Position numbers and translations under genes: made by a program. Shown here in pieces: positions 21,726-32,373 of a DNA stretch of 64,000 bases (positions are counted from its first letter, which is position 1; every line of letters starts with the position of its first letter). Origin of the DNA: Volutella citrinella (Eukaryota > Ascomycota > Sordariomycetes > Hypocreales > Nectriaceae); contig JAWZSP010000010.1 in the NCBI GenBank assembly GCA_034401135.1, forward strand, positions 372,001 to 436,000, given 5' to 3'. A model generated the notes under the pieces. That model searched no databases and was not told the DNA's origin. It worked only from the letters and a program-made list of their open reading frames with translations.

Positions 21726-22436
21726 CCTTCGATTCGTTTTGTAGTTGTGGGCTTAGACGGGGGACTTTGGGCTACGGTTTAGTTGCGTGATGCGTGAGGT
21801 GTGGTGCTGGGTGCGTAAGGCGGTACAGTTGCTTCGTCTACCTGCCTTCTGTGTGAGGGGGGGGAAAACACCCTTTTATGCGGAGCTTTTCGTCTAGCAC
21901 CCATAGAAAGGCCTAGACTAGCCATCACGTCTGTCACAGGCCCTGCAAGTACAGCTGACGTATTCCAAGGTTTTGTTGCCTACCAATGCCCATTCCGTTC
22001 TACTACTACATTCGGCAAGTTGATACGGGGAAGCATGACGACATGCAATTAATGGCCATAAAGTTCTTCGCAATGATTCCATTGTTGTCAATCTTGTCTC
22101 AAAAGCTATGTAGTCACTATTGCCTTACAACGTAGTCGATCTGGCTGTGTGTTCGCCCTACTCTTCGCCTGCTTAATTCCCCGTTACCCATGCACTGACA
22201 AGTGTATCGCTCTCCACTGCAGCTAAGTTTCATCTCTCCAAATGTCAGCCGCGATATCCATCTCCAACTTAAGACGGGGGGTATTCTCTGTCCAAAGTCA
22301 ATGCCGAAAATAATGCTGACCGTTCGTCTCCATATCCAAAACAAGGTGTGCGGTTTCAGCTAACAGGCGAGTCATCAGACTCATCTGACGGAACAAACGT
22401 GATGTGTTCTTCGTAGAACTTAAGGAGCTGTATTCA
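21726..22436. other. Intergenic
   Basis: Region between two minus-strand genes, likely the promoter of the small coiled-coil gene (a G-run lies at 21,858-21,866) and the terminator of the HP1-like gene. Nothing else was recognised. Confidence 0.4.
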
Positions 22437-22919
22437 TTAGCAGATGGACAGAAACTGCGGTGTGATCAGCCTCACTTTCTGTGGGCACTTTTCATGCATC
22501 TGTCGAGACTCAAGCCAGGCATTTTCTCCATCCTTCCAGGTAACGTAGAACATCAAACCATTTTTTTCGTCCATAGTCCCACTGTGAATTTTCCGGATCT
22601 CATTCTCCCATGATTCGACTGAAGACTCGTTTTTGCGTTGTGCGGCCAGGCGAAGGCGAGTACGTTTTGCCACTATCTTGCTTTTCTTGCCGCTGATGGC
22701 ATCCTCTAGTTCCGGAGTGAGTTTTGAGGACATAGCTAGATGACTCCTGTAGTTTTGGATGTTCTCATCACTGGAAACTCTAGCGCCAGTCCAGAAATCT
22801 TAGTAACGTGCATACTGAACTATGCAATTGCGTACGAACCTGAGGTTTTCCAAGGGCTCCCACGTCCAGTCCTTTTCCTTGTCAAAGCCTTTCCATTCAA
22901 CCAGAAACCTCACTTTTCC
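22437..22919 (-). CDS. HP1-like chromodomain and chromo-shadow protein (N-terminus unresolved)
   Basis: Exon 22,840-22,919 encodes the core of a chromodomain (KVRFLVEWKGFDKEKDWTWE, PLENL), with the W-K-G-F aromatic-cage region and the W-E-P-x-E-N-L helix start. After a 60-nt intron (GTTCGT to GCGCTAG, frame kept by AG|A), exon 22,437-22,779 gives a basic hinge (GKKSKIVAKRTRLRLAAQRK) and a chromo-shadow domain (SWENEIRKI... LMFYVTWKDG... EKCPQKVRLITPQFLS). This is the HP1 layout: the chromodomain reads methylated H3K9 and the shadow domain dimerises, which builds heterochromatin. An acceptor at 22,920 shows that at least one upstream exon exists, probably within 22,960-23,260 (DTSYNQFEAMILER resembles the chromodomain's first strand). 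Its exact junction was not resolved. Confidence 0.7.
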
Positions 22920-23508
22920 CTAATCACCCAGCGTTACCAAGTTAGTATCCAGGGCGTGTGAAATGACATTGACATGTTGTAGGAGGCATTCTTGGTGGGA
23001 AGGATGCTTGCCTTTCTAATATCATGGCCTCGAATTGATTGTACGATGTATCTTCAGGCGCTTGGTTAGCTCATCAATGCTTCTAGATTTCATCAAGCCT
23101 TACATGTCACCCTTCGGCTTGCTTGCTCCCGTTACTCTGCGTGTCCGGACCATCCTCAATGAATAAGTCTGTATGCTTTTTCTCGGCGATCGTTTGACAA
23201 TTCGCAGTGGCATCCGGGATGTCTTGATACTTTACGATTAGCTGGCAAAGAGTCAACGTCTAATTTGGACCTCTCCGTGCAGTGGAGACAGATGTCCATC
23301 CCTGGTGCATAGTCACAGAACGGTACATAGCCGCCGAATATGGACGGCTTTTGATGTAATTGGATGCACGGGATGCCGTTGTTTCACCTGTTCATAATGC
23401 TTCCTACGGCATCGTCAGGCGTAGCACATCATCCTTTGTGTTTCCATTCAGTAACAAGCTCCTCCAATATTCAGCGTCAAGATAAGGCAGTCCACGACTT
23501 TTGTCACA
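22920..23508. other. 5' part of the HP1-like gene and divergent promoter
   Basis: Minus-strand coding traces (CQTIAEKKHTDLFIEDGPD, then APEDTSYNQFEAMILER) separated by intron-like GTGACA and CTAACCAAG signals suggest the missing N-terminal exons. The remaining sequence is shared promoter with the plus-strand F-box gene. Confidence 0.4.
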
Positions 23509-24879
23509 ATGGTACTCCGCCTACCGGAAGAGATCATCTGCATGATCACACATCATTGCGCCCAGCAAGACCAGGCTTCACTTGCAAGATCGTGTGCGCG
23601 ACTTTATGACATTTGCAACAACATCTTATACCGGCACAACGTCCAATACCACGGATGCTCCTCCGTGTTTCATGCTATCTTCTGGTGCCATGACCAGTCT
23701 CTTGCTCTACGAACTCTTGCAGCCGCCAGGCTGGGTGGGGCAGACTTCAAGCGGTGCCAGGATGGCCGAAATCATCATCTCTTATCTCTTGTTCGATCGG
23801 ATACAACACTGTACTCGCCCATCCACCTTGCAGCACGCCTGGGTCTGGATGAAATTGTCTTGTTTTTTATTCGCTACGGCATCTCTCCCGATGGTCCGCA
23901 GGGCGCGCGCAGAACGCCACTGACCGAAGCCATCCTCTACGATCGGGAGACAACAGCAATCCTACTAGTCCATCAGGGAGCTTCTGTGGGTCTCCAAGAA
24001 CCACAATTTGAGATGTATCGTTCTGCCATATGGCGTGGCCTCGCCGATCTGACAAAGGCCGTCATCGAGACCAAGGGAATTGATGTAAACGCCAATCTTG
24101 GGTACGACTGTACAGCCTTCACACTCGCTGTTTGTCACCGGCAGAAGCGAGTATTGCGGGTCCTCATAGATCTCGGGGTTGATGCGAAAGGGCCACTGGA
24201 GCAGTTCTGCCGGGATTGCACTTTCTTGTCCCTCATATGGACCTTGGACGCTGGAGGCGTAGCCTTGTGGAAATCACTCGGTCTCAAAGGCCTGGTTGAT
24301 CTCGTCATTTGCGTCGCCACCAAGCAAGTTTCTCTGCTTCATAAAACCCACCAAGTTCTTGCGCTACAGTGTCTACTTAACATATTACGAAGGGAGAGGT
24401 CGGCTGTGTGCGTGGCTCTTGTCCTCCCCGTGCCTGAATTCGATCGCTTCCTCGATGGAGTTCTGGAGACGGTCATCTCAGTGGATCGTGCAGACAAGGC
24501 CATTGCCACCCTGTTGATTCAGCACGGTGCCAAGATCTGCGTGGCTTCCCTCCTGCAGCTTCTCGAGGTGCTCAGCTCTGCTCTATTTCTGGAGAATATT
24601 TTGCGATGCCTGCGGCGGCATCCCAAAATCTTACAAAGCTTTGACTTTGTGTATGTCTATTGCACGGAGCTTCCTCCCGAAAAGAGGGGATTTATGGTTG
24701 ACTACTTCATGGAGAACATTCCCGATCATGCTTTGAGGCTCGTTGCTGAGCTGAAACGATGCAACCTTCCTCTAAGCGCGCGTGGCGTCCGAAGGCTTGG
24801 CTCCGAAGCGGAAAGGAGGCGTGACGAGCCAGAGCCTGCTCATCCCGCCCCCCCACTTGAACAGGTCCCAAGTCACTGA
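23509..24879 (+). CDS. F-box and ankyrin-repeat protein
   Basis: 456 residues, one exon, ATG at 23,509. Residues 3-40 form an F-box-like motif (LRLPEEIICMITHHCAQQDQ, then ASLARSCARLYDICNNILY). Ankyrin-like repeats follow from ~100 to ~230: SPIHLAARLGLDEIVLFFIR, then TPLTEAILYDRETTAILLVH with Q-G-A-S, then TAFTLAVCHRQKRVLRVLID with L-G-V-D. More degenerate repeats run to ~400. F-box proteins link substrates to SCF ubiquitin ligases through Skp1, and the ankyrin part would bind the substrate. The C-terminal 30 residues are Arg/Pro-rich and disordered. This domain pairing is common and highly duplicated in filamentous ascomycetes. Confidence 0.78.
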   Translation: MVLRLPEEIICMITHHCAQQDQASLARSCARLYDICNNILYRHNVQYHGCSSVFHAIFWCHDQSLALRTLAAARLGGADFKRCQDGRNHHLLSLVRSDTTLYSPIHLAARLGLDEIVLFFIRYGISPDGPQGARRTPLTEAILYDRETTAILLVHQGASVGLQEPQFEMYRSAIWRGLADLTKAVIETKGIDVNANLGYDCTAFTLAVCHRQKRVLRVLIDLGVDAKGPLEQFCRDCTFLSLIWTLDAGGVALWKSLGLKGLVDLVICVATKQVSLLHKTHQVLALQCLLNILRRERSAVCVALVLPVPEFDRFLDGVLETVISVDRADKAIATLLIQHGAKICVASLLQLLEVLSSALFLENILRCLRRHPKILQSFDFVYVYCTELPPEKRGFMVDYFMENIPDHALRLVAELKRCNLPLSARGVRRLGSEAERRRDEPEPAHPAPPLEQVPSH

Positions 24880-25231
24880 GTATCAAATCATGGAGCTATA
24901 CATATCGTAGTAGATGGTTGGCTTGATAAGAAGCCTTAGTACAAGTAGCACAATTACAATAAACAACAGCCAGTGTGGCAAAAAAAATGTTCACCTTGTA
25001 TCAAGTTCCCCCAAATACTCCCACGTGGACAGGTGAGCCCATGTGAAAAACACCTCACTCAAGAAGCCCTGAACTAGATTCTCTAGTAGTCACAAGACCA
25101 CTTCCATCCTCCGATTTCAGTGCAGTAGTCGTCTAAGATGGATTTTCCACGGAGTTGTACATGTATTCAGAAATGAGAATCTTTGCCTACACTGACTGCT
25201 CGTTTCCTCATCACCACACAAATCAGAGCTA
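24880..25231. other. Intergenic 3' flank
   Basis: AT-rich 3' flank of the F-box gene leading into the repeat-rich zone; no gene seen. Confidence 0.4.
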
Positions 25232-25424
25232 GCCGACCGCCGGCAAACCTCTGCTGACACCATCCATAATCGGCCTCGACCTCACGCGCAAAACTAGCCG
25301 GCCGCCGACAAACCTCTACTAACACCGTCCATAATCGGCCTCGACCTCACGCGCAAAACTAGCCGGCCGCCGGCATACCTCTGGTAACACCGTCCATAAT
25401 CGGCCTGGACCACACGCCCAAAAC
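25232..25424. repeat. 65-bp tandem repeat, three copies
   Basis: Copies start at 25,232, 25,297 and 25,362. Each reads GCCGGCCGCCGGCAAACCTC then a conserved ACACCGTCCATAATCGGCCT and CACGCGCAAAACTA. Copies differ at a few bases and the third ends at 25,424. The unit contains a GCCGGC palindrome core. Confidence 0.85.
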
Positions 25425-25847
25425 GGCCGATAGTGGACGGACTGCTGTGAGTGGATGGCTCCATTTAGCGTCTCCAGCCCCATCTGTACCACCACAACGC
25501 AGCTGGTGTGTGGCAACGATGTCCCCATTCAATTGCGGACATTCTGCGCGGCTATCACGGTACGGTACAATGCCAAGTTATGAGCACGGGTTCACCTTTA
25601 CCAAGCCGGCTGAAGCGTACGGTAATAGAAGCTGCTGAGCTGGCCGCAACACATACGCAGACAATTCTACGAGTGGCCAATTCAAGTCTGGCGCCAGTGA
25701 ACTGACCCCACACTTGGCCTGAACCGGAAGGTCAAATTCAGCGGCTTCAAGCAGATTACTAATTACGCCAGTCCAGGAACCGTCGGTTTGGACACCAGAA
25801 AGTGCCGCAGTCGGGTTCCGGCTAAGGGCAGCATTATTCCCACAGCG
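25425..25847. other. Intergenic between repeats
   Basis: No gene recognised. Overlapping open frames in this GC-rich zone lack introns, domains or starts and are treated as chance. Confidence 0.35.
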
Positions 25848-26119
25848 AGCAGTGCGAGCAAGCCACGTGACTTTTAGCACCGCTAGCTGTGCGAGCAAGG
25901 GTCTTAAGTCAGCTGTTGCTTGCGCGGGCTCCAGCAGGTTACAGGCCACAGCGACCAAGAGCTTATTGTCACGCCTGCTGTGGCCCGATGCGGCCGGAGC
26001 TTGCGGTTGCTGGTGGCGGTTGTGGCCCGGGGCGCTGTGGCTAGGCTTCGGGAGCTGTGGCACAACTTGGGGCGCAGTAGCTTGGGGCGGGCGGCTGACA
26101 TAAGACTCCGCTAGCGGTG
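25848..26119. mobile_element. Foldback/MITE-like element, copy A (inverted relative to B)
   Basis: The left part contains CACCGCTAGCTGTGCGAGCA at 25,878. The right end reads GCTGACATAAGACTCCGCTA then GCGGTG to 26,119, so the ends are imperfect inverted repeats of about 30 bp built around the palindrome CCGCTAGCGG. The interior (GTGGCCCGGGGCGCTGTGGC and flanks) is the reverse complement of parts of copy B at 28.4-28.85 kb, with an internal deletion. A short extension (GTGCGAGCAAGCCACGTGAC then TTTTAG) outside the left palindrome is also shared with B. It has no coding capacity, so it would be non-autonomous. Confidence 0.6.
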
Positions 26120-26439
26120 AAGGTAATACTCCCTCCGGCTGATTACGGCTGATTAATAGGGCATCGATGGAGAGATGGGCTAATTAATCCATTGTCCGGT
26201 CTTCCCAGTCCTCACAGAACCATGCGCCTCTAGGCACCATTGAAGGCGCCACACCATTGCCCAGACAGGGATACATCGGTGTTTCAAGGGGATGCTGCCT
26301 TATTCTACCGAAGGAGGAGGTTTCAACACCTGGGCGAATGCAAAGCCCGGCTGGATTGACAGTCGGTCGGCGCACGAGCCGTGGTGCAATGCGCGCACGC
26401 TCCGTGATATGGAGCGGTTAGGTGGGTGGGCATTTCCCA
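26120..26439. other. Intergenic
   Basis: No gene or repeat recognised between copy A of the foldback element and the hairpin array. Confidence 0.35.
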
Positions 26440-26985
26440 CTCCCGCATGTGCGAGATGATCTCGTCCTTGTGATGCAATGCTCCTCATTTGAGGAGCGCA
26501 TGGAGAGCATGTACGACTAATTCGTCTTTGATGCATTGCTCAATACTTCAGGGGCGCATAGATGTAGGCGGACGCCATTGCCATTCCGGCCTGTGCGAGG
26601 GTTTCTCATCCTGATGATGCAACACTCCTGCGTGGGAGTGCATGACAGTGGCAAGGGGCAGCGCCTCATTCCTGCCTGTGCGATCATATCGCTTGAGATG
26701 CGGCATTATAGCTTCGCATGTGCTGGTCTTCAGAGAGCAGATGAAAGGCATCATTCCTGCCTGTGCGATCATGTCGCTCGAGATGCGATACTCCGACGTA
26801 GGAGTGCATGGTAGCGGCAAGGGGCAGCGCCTCCTTCTTGCCTGCTCGATCATCTCGTTTGGAATGCGGCATTATAGCTTCGCATATTTGTGCTGCTCCT
26901 CAGGCAGAGAGGCCAATGGGGCACTCCTGGCTCAGCGATCATGTCGACTTCGATGCTTTCGCAGGCGGTGCTCCTACTTAGGATG
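26440..26985. repeat. Degenerate ~83-bp tandem array with hairpins
   Basis: The core CTGCCTGTGCGATCATNTCG followed by CTYGAGATGC recurs at 26,672, 26,757 and ~26,838, with weaker copies near 26,444, 26,588 and 26,927. A 166-bp higher-order unit is visible: GGCAAGGGGCAGCGCCTC at ~26,650 and ~26,816, and GCGGCATTATAGCTTCGCAT at 26,700 and 26,866. Several units carry a short hairpin such as ACTCCGACGTAGGAGTGCAT or GCTCCTCATTTGAGGAGCGC. Open frames here are by-products of the repeat. Confidence 0.65.
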
Positions 26986-28354
26986 CACAATCCAGAAGCA
27001 GAAACCTCCCAAGTGATGATGGGAGGGAGACCACTCTTTATACGGCGAAAGAGGTGGAGCGAAGGGGCAGCCTCTAATACAAAACAAGGTCGGATGACGC
27101 GGATGAGCCTTTGTTGTGGGGCTGACCCGAAGCGAAGCAGCGACGTTCCGCTAATACTGTGTACTGTCGTAGACGACCAAGAGGCCCAATACACACCTGG
27201 TGCCCTTGCACGCCAATGTTGGCACATGCGGACTAGTGGGTAGAGTGAAAACGCGAGTGAGTGATGCGCGGCACGAGCCCCGCTGGCAGCACACAAAGTC
27301 GCTCCCTATGAGCTTCCTACCTGATATCCGAGATGCCTTCATTATCCCGGGGAAAGTATGCAGGGTGAGGCCGTCTGCCTTCCTCTGCTCCTTTGTTCAC
27401 CTTGAACGCCAGCAAAGGCCGCGCTGGGTGGGGGCGACTTGGGCGAGTCGCGCACGCATGGTTGCTTGCAAGGGGGCCTAAATTGGCTAGCATGGGGTGA
27501 TCATCTCTTCGAAGAGATGGGTCGAGTGGGTCCGAGTGGTTGGTGAAACAGCTGCTCGGCGGATGTGCCAGGCGGCGCGGCTTGTCTGAGCGTCGGGCAT
27601 AATAGTAGATATGAATTATTATGGTTCATCGGGGTGGAGTTTGTTTCCTTGACTCTTAGCACAATTAGAAGCAGGGCAGAAGCACCTAACGTATAATAAA
27701 GGGCTTACTACATGTATGGACACGCGCTGTGCTCTGGAAAATTTTGTTCTGTTTTCTTTCGGTCTCGTCAGATTTTTTTGCGTGTTTGGTCGAGCGTAGG
27801 GTAATACGATGCATGAGGGCATTTTCAGCTCGGACACAGCGCAGGGACCAATTAATTTTACCACCAAGACACAGTCCATTCCACCCACCCACCAGCCTCC
27901 TTGTCACCATGGTTCCGCTCGGATTCGCGGGCCGGCTGCTGGCCCCGAAAGCTTGCTTGAAGCATGTTGGGAGCTATAAGGGGGGTGTCCTTGGGGCAAT
28001 CGATGGATGCAGGCAGCTTCGAGTCTTAGGATTAAGAGAGGACGAAGAGGTCCGTCACTTGAGGTGGGTGAACGCGCGCTCCCTTCTCGATCCACTCACT
28101 TACAGCTCCACCGCCAGTCATTCGATTTGCCCGGCCATCATGTGACATGCAGCCAATGCAGGCTGTTTCCTTGGCTCCAGCTGTTTGCACACACTTGTGT
28201 GCCAGTGCCACACGTGGCTACTGCATAGCCGGAGCCTGTTGCGGAACGGCTCCACTAACATGAATGCGCATTAAGGTTGTTCCGCCCAACACTCGAGGCT
28301 GTGGGGTGGGATTCACATCGACAACTCCGAGCTGCGGGCCATCTCAGTCACAAA
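26986..28354. other. Gene-poor repeat-flanking region
   Basis: No convincing gene. A CT-rich leader ending in CACCATGG at about 27,904-27,911 resembles a fungal start context, but the 78-codon frame that follows (MVPLGFAGRLLAPKACLKHV) has no recognisable domain or splice partner. Confidence 0.35.
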
Positions 28355-28851
28355 CACTCGGCCGTCGAGCAAGGGGTCTTAATTATGTCAGCCGCTCTTA
28401 ATGGCCACAGCGCCTGAGGCCCAGCCACAGCGCCCCGGGCCACAACCGCCACCGGCAACCGCAAGCTCCGGCCACATCGGCTGCCAGCCACAGCAGGCGT
28501 GACAATAAAGCTCCCGACCACAGCGGGCTCTCGACTATAATAGGCCTATTGTTGCGCCTATTGTGGTCGGAAGCCCGCTGTGGTCGGGAGCTTGTTATTG
28601 CGCCTGCTATGGCCGGCAGCTGCGCCTGTTGCGGCCAGGAGCTTGCTGTTGCCTGGGCGCCCGTTTTGGCCAGAAGCCCGCAGTAGCTGGGAGCCTGTTG
28701 TCAGGGCATTGCGGCCTATAGCCCCCCTGTAACCCAGGTGTGCCCTGTAACCTGCTGGAGCCTGGCCAAGCAACAGCTGACATAAGCATTGCTCGCACAG
28801 CTAGCGGTGCCAAAAGTCATTGGATGTGTCTTACTCGCACCGCTAGCTTAC
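28355..28851. mobile_element. Foldback/MITE-like element, copy B (longest)
   Basis: The left end begins CGAGCAAGGGGTCTT then ATGTCAGCCGCTC. The right end has AGCTGACATAAG, then GCTCGCACAGCTAGCGGTG, then CCAAAAGTCATTGGATGTG and CTCGCACCGCTAGC. The ends are imperfect inverted repeats. The interior is a large imperfect palindrome: the left arm has CCACAGC... GGGCTC units and the right arm the complement GAGC... GCTGTGG units, meeting near 28,540-28,560. It would fold into a long GC-rich hairpin. It shares end and interior sequence with copy A (inverted) and copy C. No transposase is encoded. Confidence 0.62.
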
Positions 28852-29525
28852 ATTTCATTTGTTCTAATACGGGCCTTTTATTCACTCCCCTGCGGGTGCG
28901 GTTGGCCCAATCAGGAACGGCGCAACACAGGCGATGCTTCATTCCACAGATGGCCGATCCTCCTGCTCCGCTCCGCTTCATGGCATCGCCATGGTCAATC
29001 TAAACTGCCATTATGTTGGGCAATGCATTTCGTAGAACTGGGCACGATTGAGATTACCATGTGATGCCACCGTCGTCGTGTATATGTGCTCCAAAGGGTA
29101 AAAGCGATTCAAGGTTGCTGTTGCTCAAGGAATTGATTCGCCTGCCCAGCACGGAACTCTAGAAAGCGGCAGTTCTAACAGCAGTATGCCCATCGCGCCA
29201 TTGGCTCATTGCACGGTTCTGCCAGGCGCCAAGGGCGGGTGGACTCAATGGCCTACGGAGCAGGCGACATGACACGGGGGCCCGACATCACACAATGGGC
29301 CAAGAAGCATTCGCCTAGCAATCATACATAGAACATGGGTACCATGGTAACATGGAGTGTGTTGCGATGTTTCCCCGGGATTGATTGAAATGCCGTAGCT
29401 ACACAAATGCTGTTCTCTGAGCTAACTTCCCCCACTGCACGAGCTCCGTCTTGTGCACGCCGGCATGTGTCCGATGGTCACGCCCATTTCCACTCGCAGA
29501 CGTCGTCCATTTGCCCAGTGTGGAC
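28852..29525. other. Intergenic
   Basis: Nothing recognised between the foldback element and the 3' end of the membrane-protein gene. Confidence 0.4.
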
Positions 29526-30218
29526 TCAGTTTGTGCTGGCTGCTACAGCTGCAGCATATGTCGGAAGTGAGGCCCTTTCCTTGGTCTGACATGAGCTATG
29601 AACGTAGCGAGGGCCAAAAATCCCTTCTTCTTGGATGTGATTATCATCATCTTGCCGGCTTGGGTTGCGCAAGAAAGTATTTGGCGGAGGTTGGATGTAA
29701 AACGGATGTCGGATAGGAACTCTGTATCCTACCGGGATTTCTCCCGTTATCGGCCGGTTGTACTGATACCTTACTTTGATTTGGTCCCAGGCAAAGGAGT
29801 ACAACTCTGATACGCCCGCAACCTCCGTGCTATGCCCGCGATGCTTTGAACGGGACACCAAGACACAGGTGCTGACTGACACAGGAATCGCCAATAGCAA
29901 GATAATCGGCCAAAGAAGCGACAATATAAAGGCAGCCATAATGGTAAGACTCAACAGGATGGCATCCGTCTGTAGGCGTGGCCATTTGTTCATCATCCCG
30001 GGCACGAAAACGTGGGTAAGTGTCGTAGCAGGCACAACCCATAGAGTGACCGCAACCGCCGTTATGATAAAAATATTGACTGGTTTCATGACTGGTATAA
30101 TGTCGTTGAGTATGGCCACTGAGAAAGGTATGCGACAGAGTTGGGTTGCTTGTTGTATTGTCGTGAACAGTTGGCAAAGGACTGAGCAGTCTTCGGAAGT
30201 GCATTTTAAGTGTGTCAT
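29526..30218 (-). CDS. Membrane protein with cytosolic tail
   Basis: 230 residues from the ATG at 30,218 (MTHLKCTSEDCSVLCQLFTT); ATG at Met44 of this model is an alternative start. Hydrophobic segments lie at about 48-70 (VNIFIITAVAVTLWVVPAT) and 88-122 (ILLSLTIMAAFILSLLWPII, LLLAIPVSVSTCVLVS). They are followed by a basic patch (SRSKHRGH) that would sit on the cytosolic side. The tail is Pro/Gln-rich and ends LPTYAAAVAA, a P-T-Y motif near the usual PPxY type. Together this suggests a two- or three-pass protein with a disordered tail. No family was recognised. Confidence 0.5.
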   Translation of the reverse strand: MTHLKCTSEDCSVLCQLFTTIQQATQLCRIPFSVAILNDIIPVMKPVNIFIITAVAVTLWVVPATTLTHVFVPGMMNKWPRLQTDAILLSLTIMAAFILSLLWPIILLLAIPVSVSTCVLVSRSKHRGHSTEVAGVSELYSFAWDQIKVRYQYNRPITGEIPVGYRVPIRHPFYIQPPPNTFLRNPSRQDDDNHIQEEGIFGPRYVHSSCQTKERASLPTYAAAVAASTN

Positions 30219-30853
30219 TCGTGCAATCAAGTAAAATTTTTCATTGTCCAGAGCACATGCGAGCTACTACCACGGCTTGAGAGGTTGCCCGACAATTTCG
30301 GCCGTAACATCTCTTGCCAGGTTCCTGCCGTATGGTGCTCACAGTAGCACGTCCGGGGGTGACTCCTTGGCTTGACCGTTGGGCTGTCCGAATGAGCACG
30401 CTTCCAGTCGGAGATACTTCATCTACGCTAAAGCTATGTCGAGGCTGAATCATACCGGCTGAAGATCTCCAAATCAGGCGATCAGCTACTCAAGGCATCG
30501 AACCTAGCTGCAGAAGAACTTGTGTTTGGGAAAATGGCCAATTTATGACCTAGCTCAGTATCGGAGGCTCCCTTGAAGTGATTCAAGTCCATTTATGATG
30601 TGAACATCAAATATTGGCAAGGGTCGCCCTACTTGAGTATCAGGGAACGGATGCTGGCGTGGGACCTCGCCTTTCTGGTTCTCGCAACGAAGGGCCTAGC
30701 CCGGCTTGCCCCTCCAGATTAATCACCCACAACTAGACGTCGCCCAACGTTGTCGCACTGGCCGGCCAGGTGTAATCTTGGCCATTATGACGGAAGATTT
30801 TTTGCTGGGTGGTGATATATTTTAAGGTAGTGGAAGAGCAAGATTTCCCTGAA
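30219..30853. other. Intergenic
   Basis: No gene seen; short open stretches here lack domains. Likely the promoter of the 29.5 kb gene and the 3' flank of the 30.9 kb gene. Confidence 0.4.
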
Positions 30854-31556
30854 CTAGTATAATTCTAATGCTGAGTGCTTTCTGCAGAGTGTCGAGTGGC
30901 CACTTTGGTTAGACATCTCGGAATTGCAACGACTTAGACGAAGGACACTAGGCCAATGTTGATACCCATCTTCACTTGTATCATCAACCGACAAATTATC
31001 GCTACTAGGTGAGGATAATATGTAAAGAGCTTCATCGTCGCTGAAGGGATTATGACGAAGCTCCTTGCATGAGCGCGCCGTTGCGACCGGGCCGATAGAT
31101 TCCTCACTAGAACTTTCTGCGGAGGAGCCGCCCTCTATATGGCGATTGAATGGGGCCATTGCCGCCGGTGTTTGTCTTTGTTCACAGTTACAGATAATCT
31201 CATAGTTATCTGGGCGCCTTTGCATGAGAAAGAATCGTCTTAATTCCCCCCCACCAGTTTTGAGTTTTTGTAGAATCATATGATGCCACATCTGAGTGCT
31301 TCTGTCACCCAACGTGTTATGCGTAGTGCTACCAACCACCAGTGTTCTGTTGGAAGCAGTTAATTCGAAACCACACCCGAAGGCAGATACCTGCTTTATA
31401 GTTGAATGAATAAGAGAAATCACCGAAATGTGGAAGTGAAGATGGCCGACAAGATTATCTCTGCACAGACCGTCTTGGCCGCTATGGGGCGGTACATCAA
31501 TCACATTGGGCCGATACAGGACTAAAAGAATGAAAAAAACATCTTTTTTACCAATG
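30854..31556 (-). CDS. Hypothetical protein, C-terminal exon(s)
   Basis: The long last exon probably starts after the acceptor ATATCAG at 31,557 and reads IGKKDVFFILLVLYRPNVID, then HFHISVISLIHSTIKQVSAF, then QMWHHMILQKLKTGGGELRR, FFLMQRRPDNYEI. It continues into an acidic Ser-rich tail (SSAESSSEESIGP, SDDEALYILSSPSSDNLSVD). The core looks like a folded alpha/beta domain, but the family was not recognised. An upstream exon in 31,663-31,775 (LLTIYLLHLKDVHIEWTPEG) is likely, with a GT donor near 31,610; the true start was not found. The acidic tail recalls the neighbouring small acidic gene at 32.4 kb, though no clear motif is shared. Confidence 0.5.
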
Positions 31557-32373
31557 CTGATATGATATTGAAGGTGAGTACTCAAGGCGGCCCAGCCACA
31601 GGACGCCACACAATAGCAACAGTCCGCAAGAAGTCGATAAAGTAGTCACTCTTGAGGCAGAACTGTTCTCAAGGGAAGTACTGTTATGAGCAAAACCACC
31701 TTCCGGTGTCCACTCTATATGCACGTCTTTGAGGTGCAAGAGATAGATAGTAAGCAATTTTACCCACTCCCTCAAATCAAAAATTATAAGGCCGTATTCG
31801 CTATTATTAGCTAATTACAGACGCATAGCTAGAGTGGACTAACTTTTATACTATAGTTATAGGGCTCTTTTGTTCAAAACAGATATTGATCAAAGGAAGC
31901 TGCTTTTGCTTATAATAGTATATTGGATAGCTAAGTAAGTTTTATCGCTGTTCTTAGGTGATTGACTTGGAGGGCCTTTTGGTTGCTGAGTGGTTGGTGC
32001 GCTAACAGCCTTTGGTCACTCTCATTGCTGGTTCAATGAGCTCCGCCAGAGCAAAACAAATTTCGCCGTTGGCTATAAGTAGTGGTAGCTATGTATTCTG
32101 TGAACACAAAAACAAATGAGTCTTTGGTTGCTGTCATCGCCGCGCTAAAGAGGCTGCTCCATTGTTCAGAGCGAAATGACAACTACTATATTGCAAATGG
32201 CTTCACCGTGGCGACATATAAAATAGCGGTAGCTGAAAAGTGGTTTCTACTATTCACTGGGGACGATTTGGGCGTAAAAGCGATTTCAATATTTGTTAAT
32301 CTATGACACATGTCTCGTCCAGGACATAGGTAGGCAAGATTTACTTGTCGCACACCCCAAATACACGCTTTCA
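31557..32373. other. 5' exon region of the 30.9 kb gene and AT-rich spacer
   Basis: 31,557-31,775 probably contains an intron and an upstream coding exon of the preceding minus-strand gene. 31,780-31,960 is strongly AT-rich. Nothing else is recognised. Confidence 0.35.

Noticed and set aside
25852..27500. Many 60-150-codon frames in the repeat-rich zone
   Set aside because: GC-rich DNA with few stop codons and repeat-derived similarity between frames; no introns, domains or consistent starts.
27904..28145. 78-codon frame after a CACCATGG start context
   Set aside because: Good start context only; composition and lack of domain or splice partner do not support a gene.
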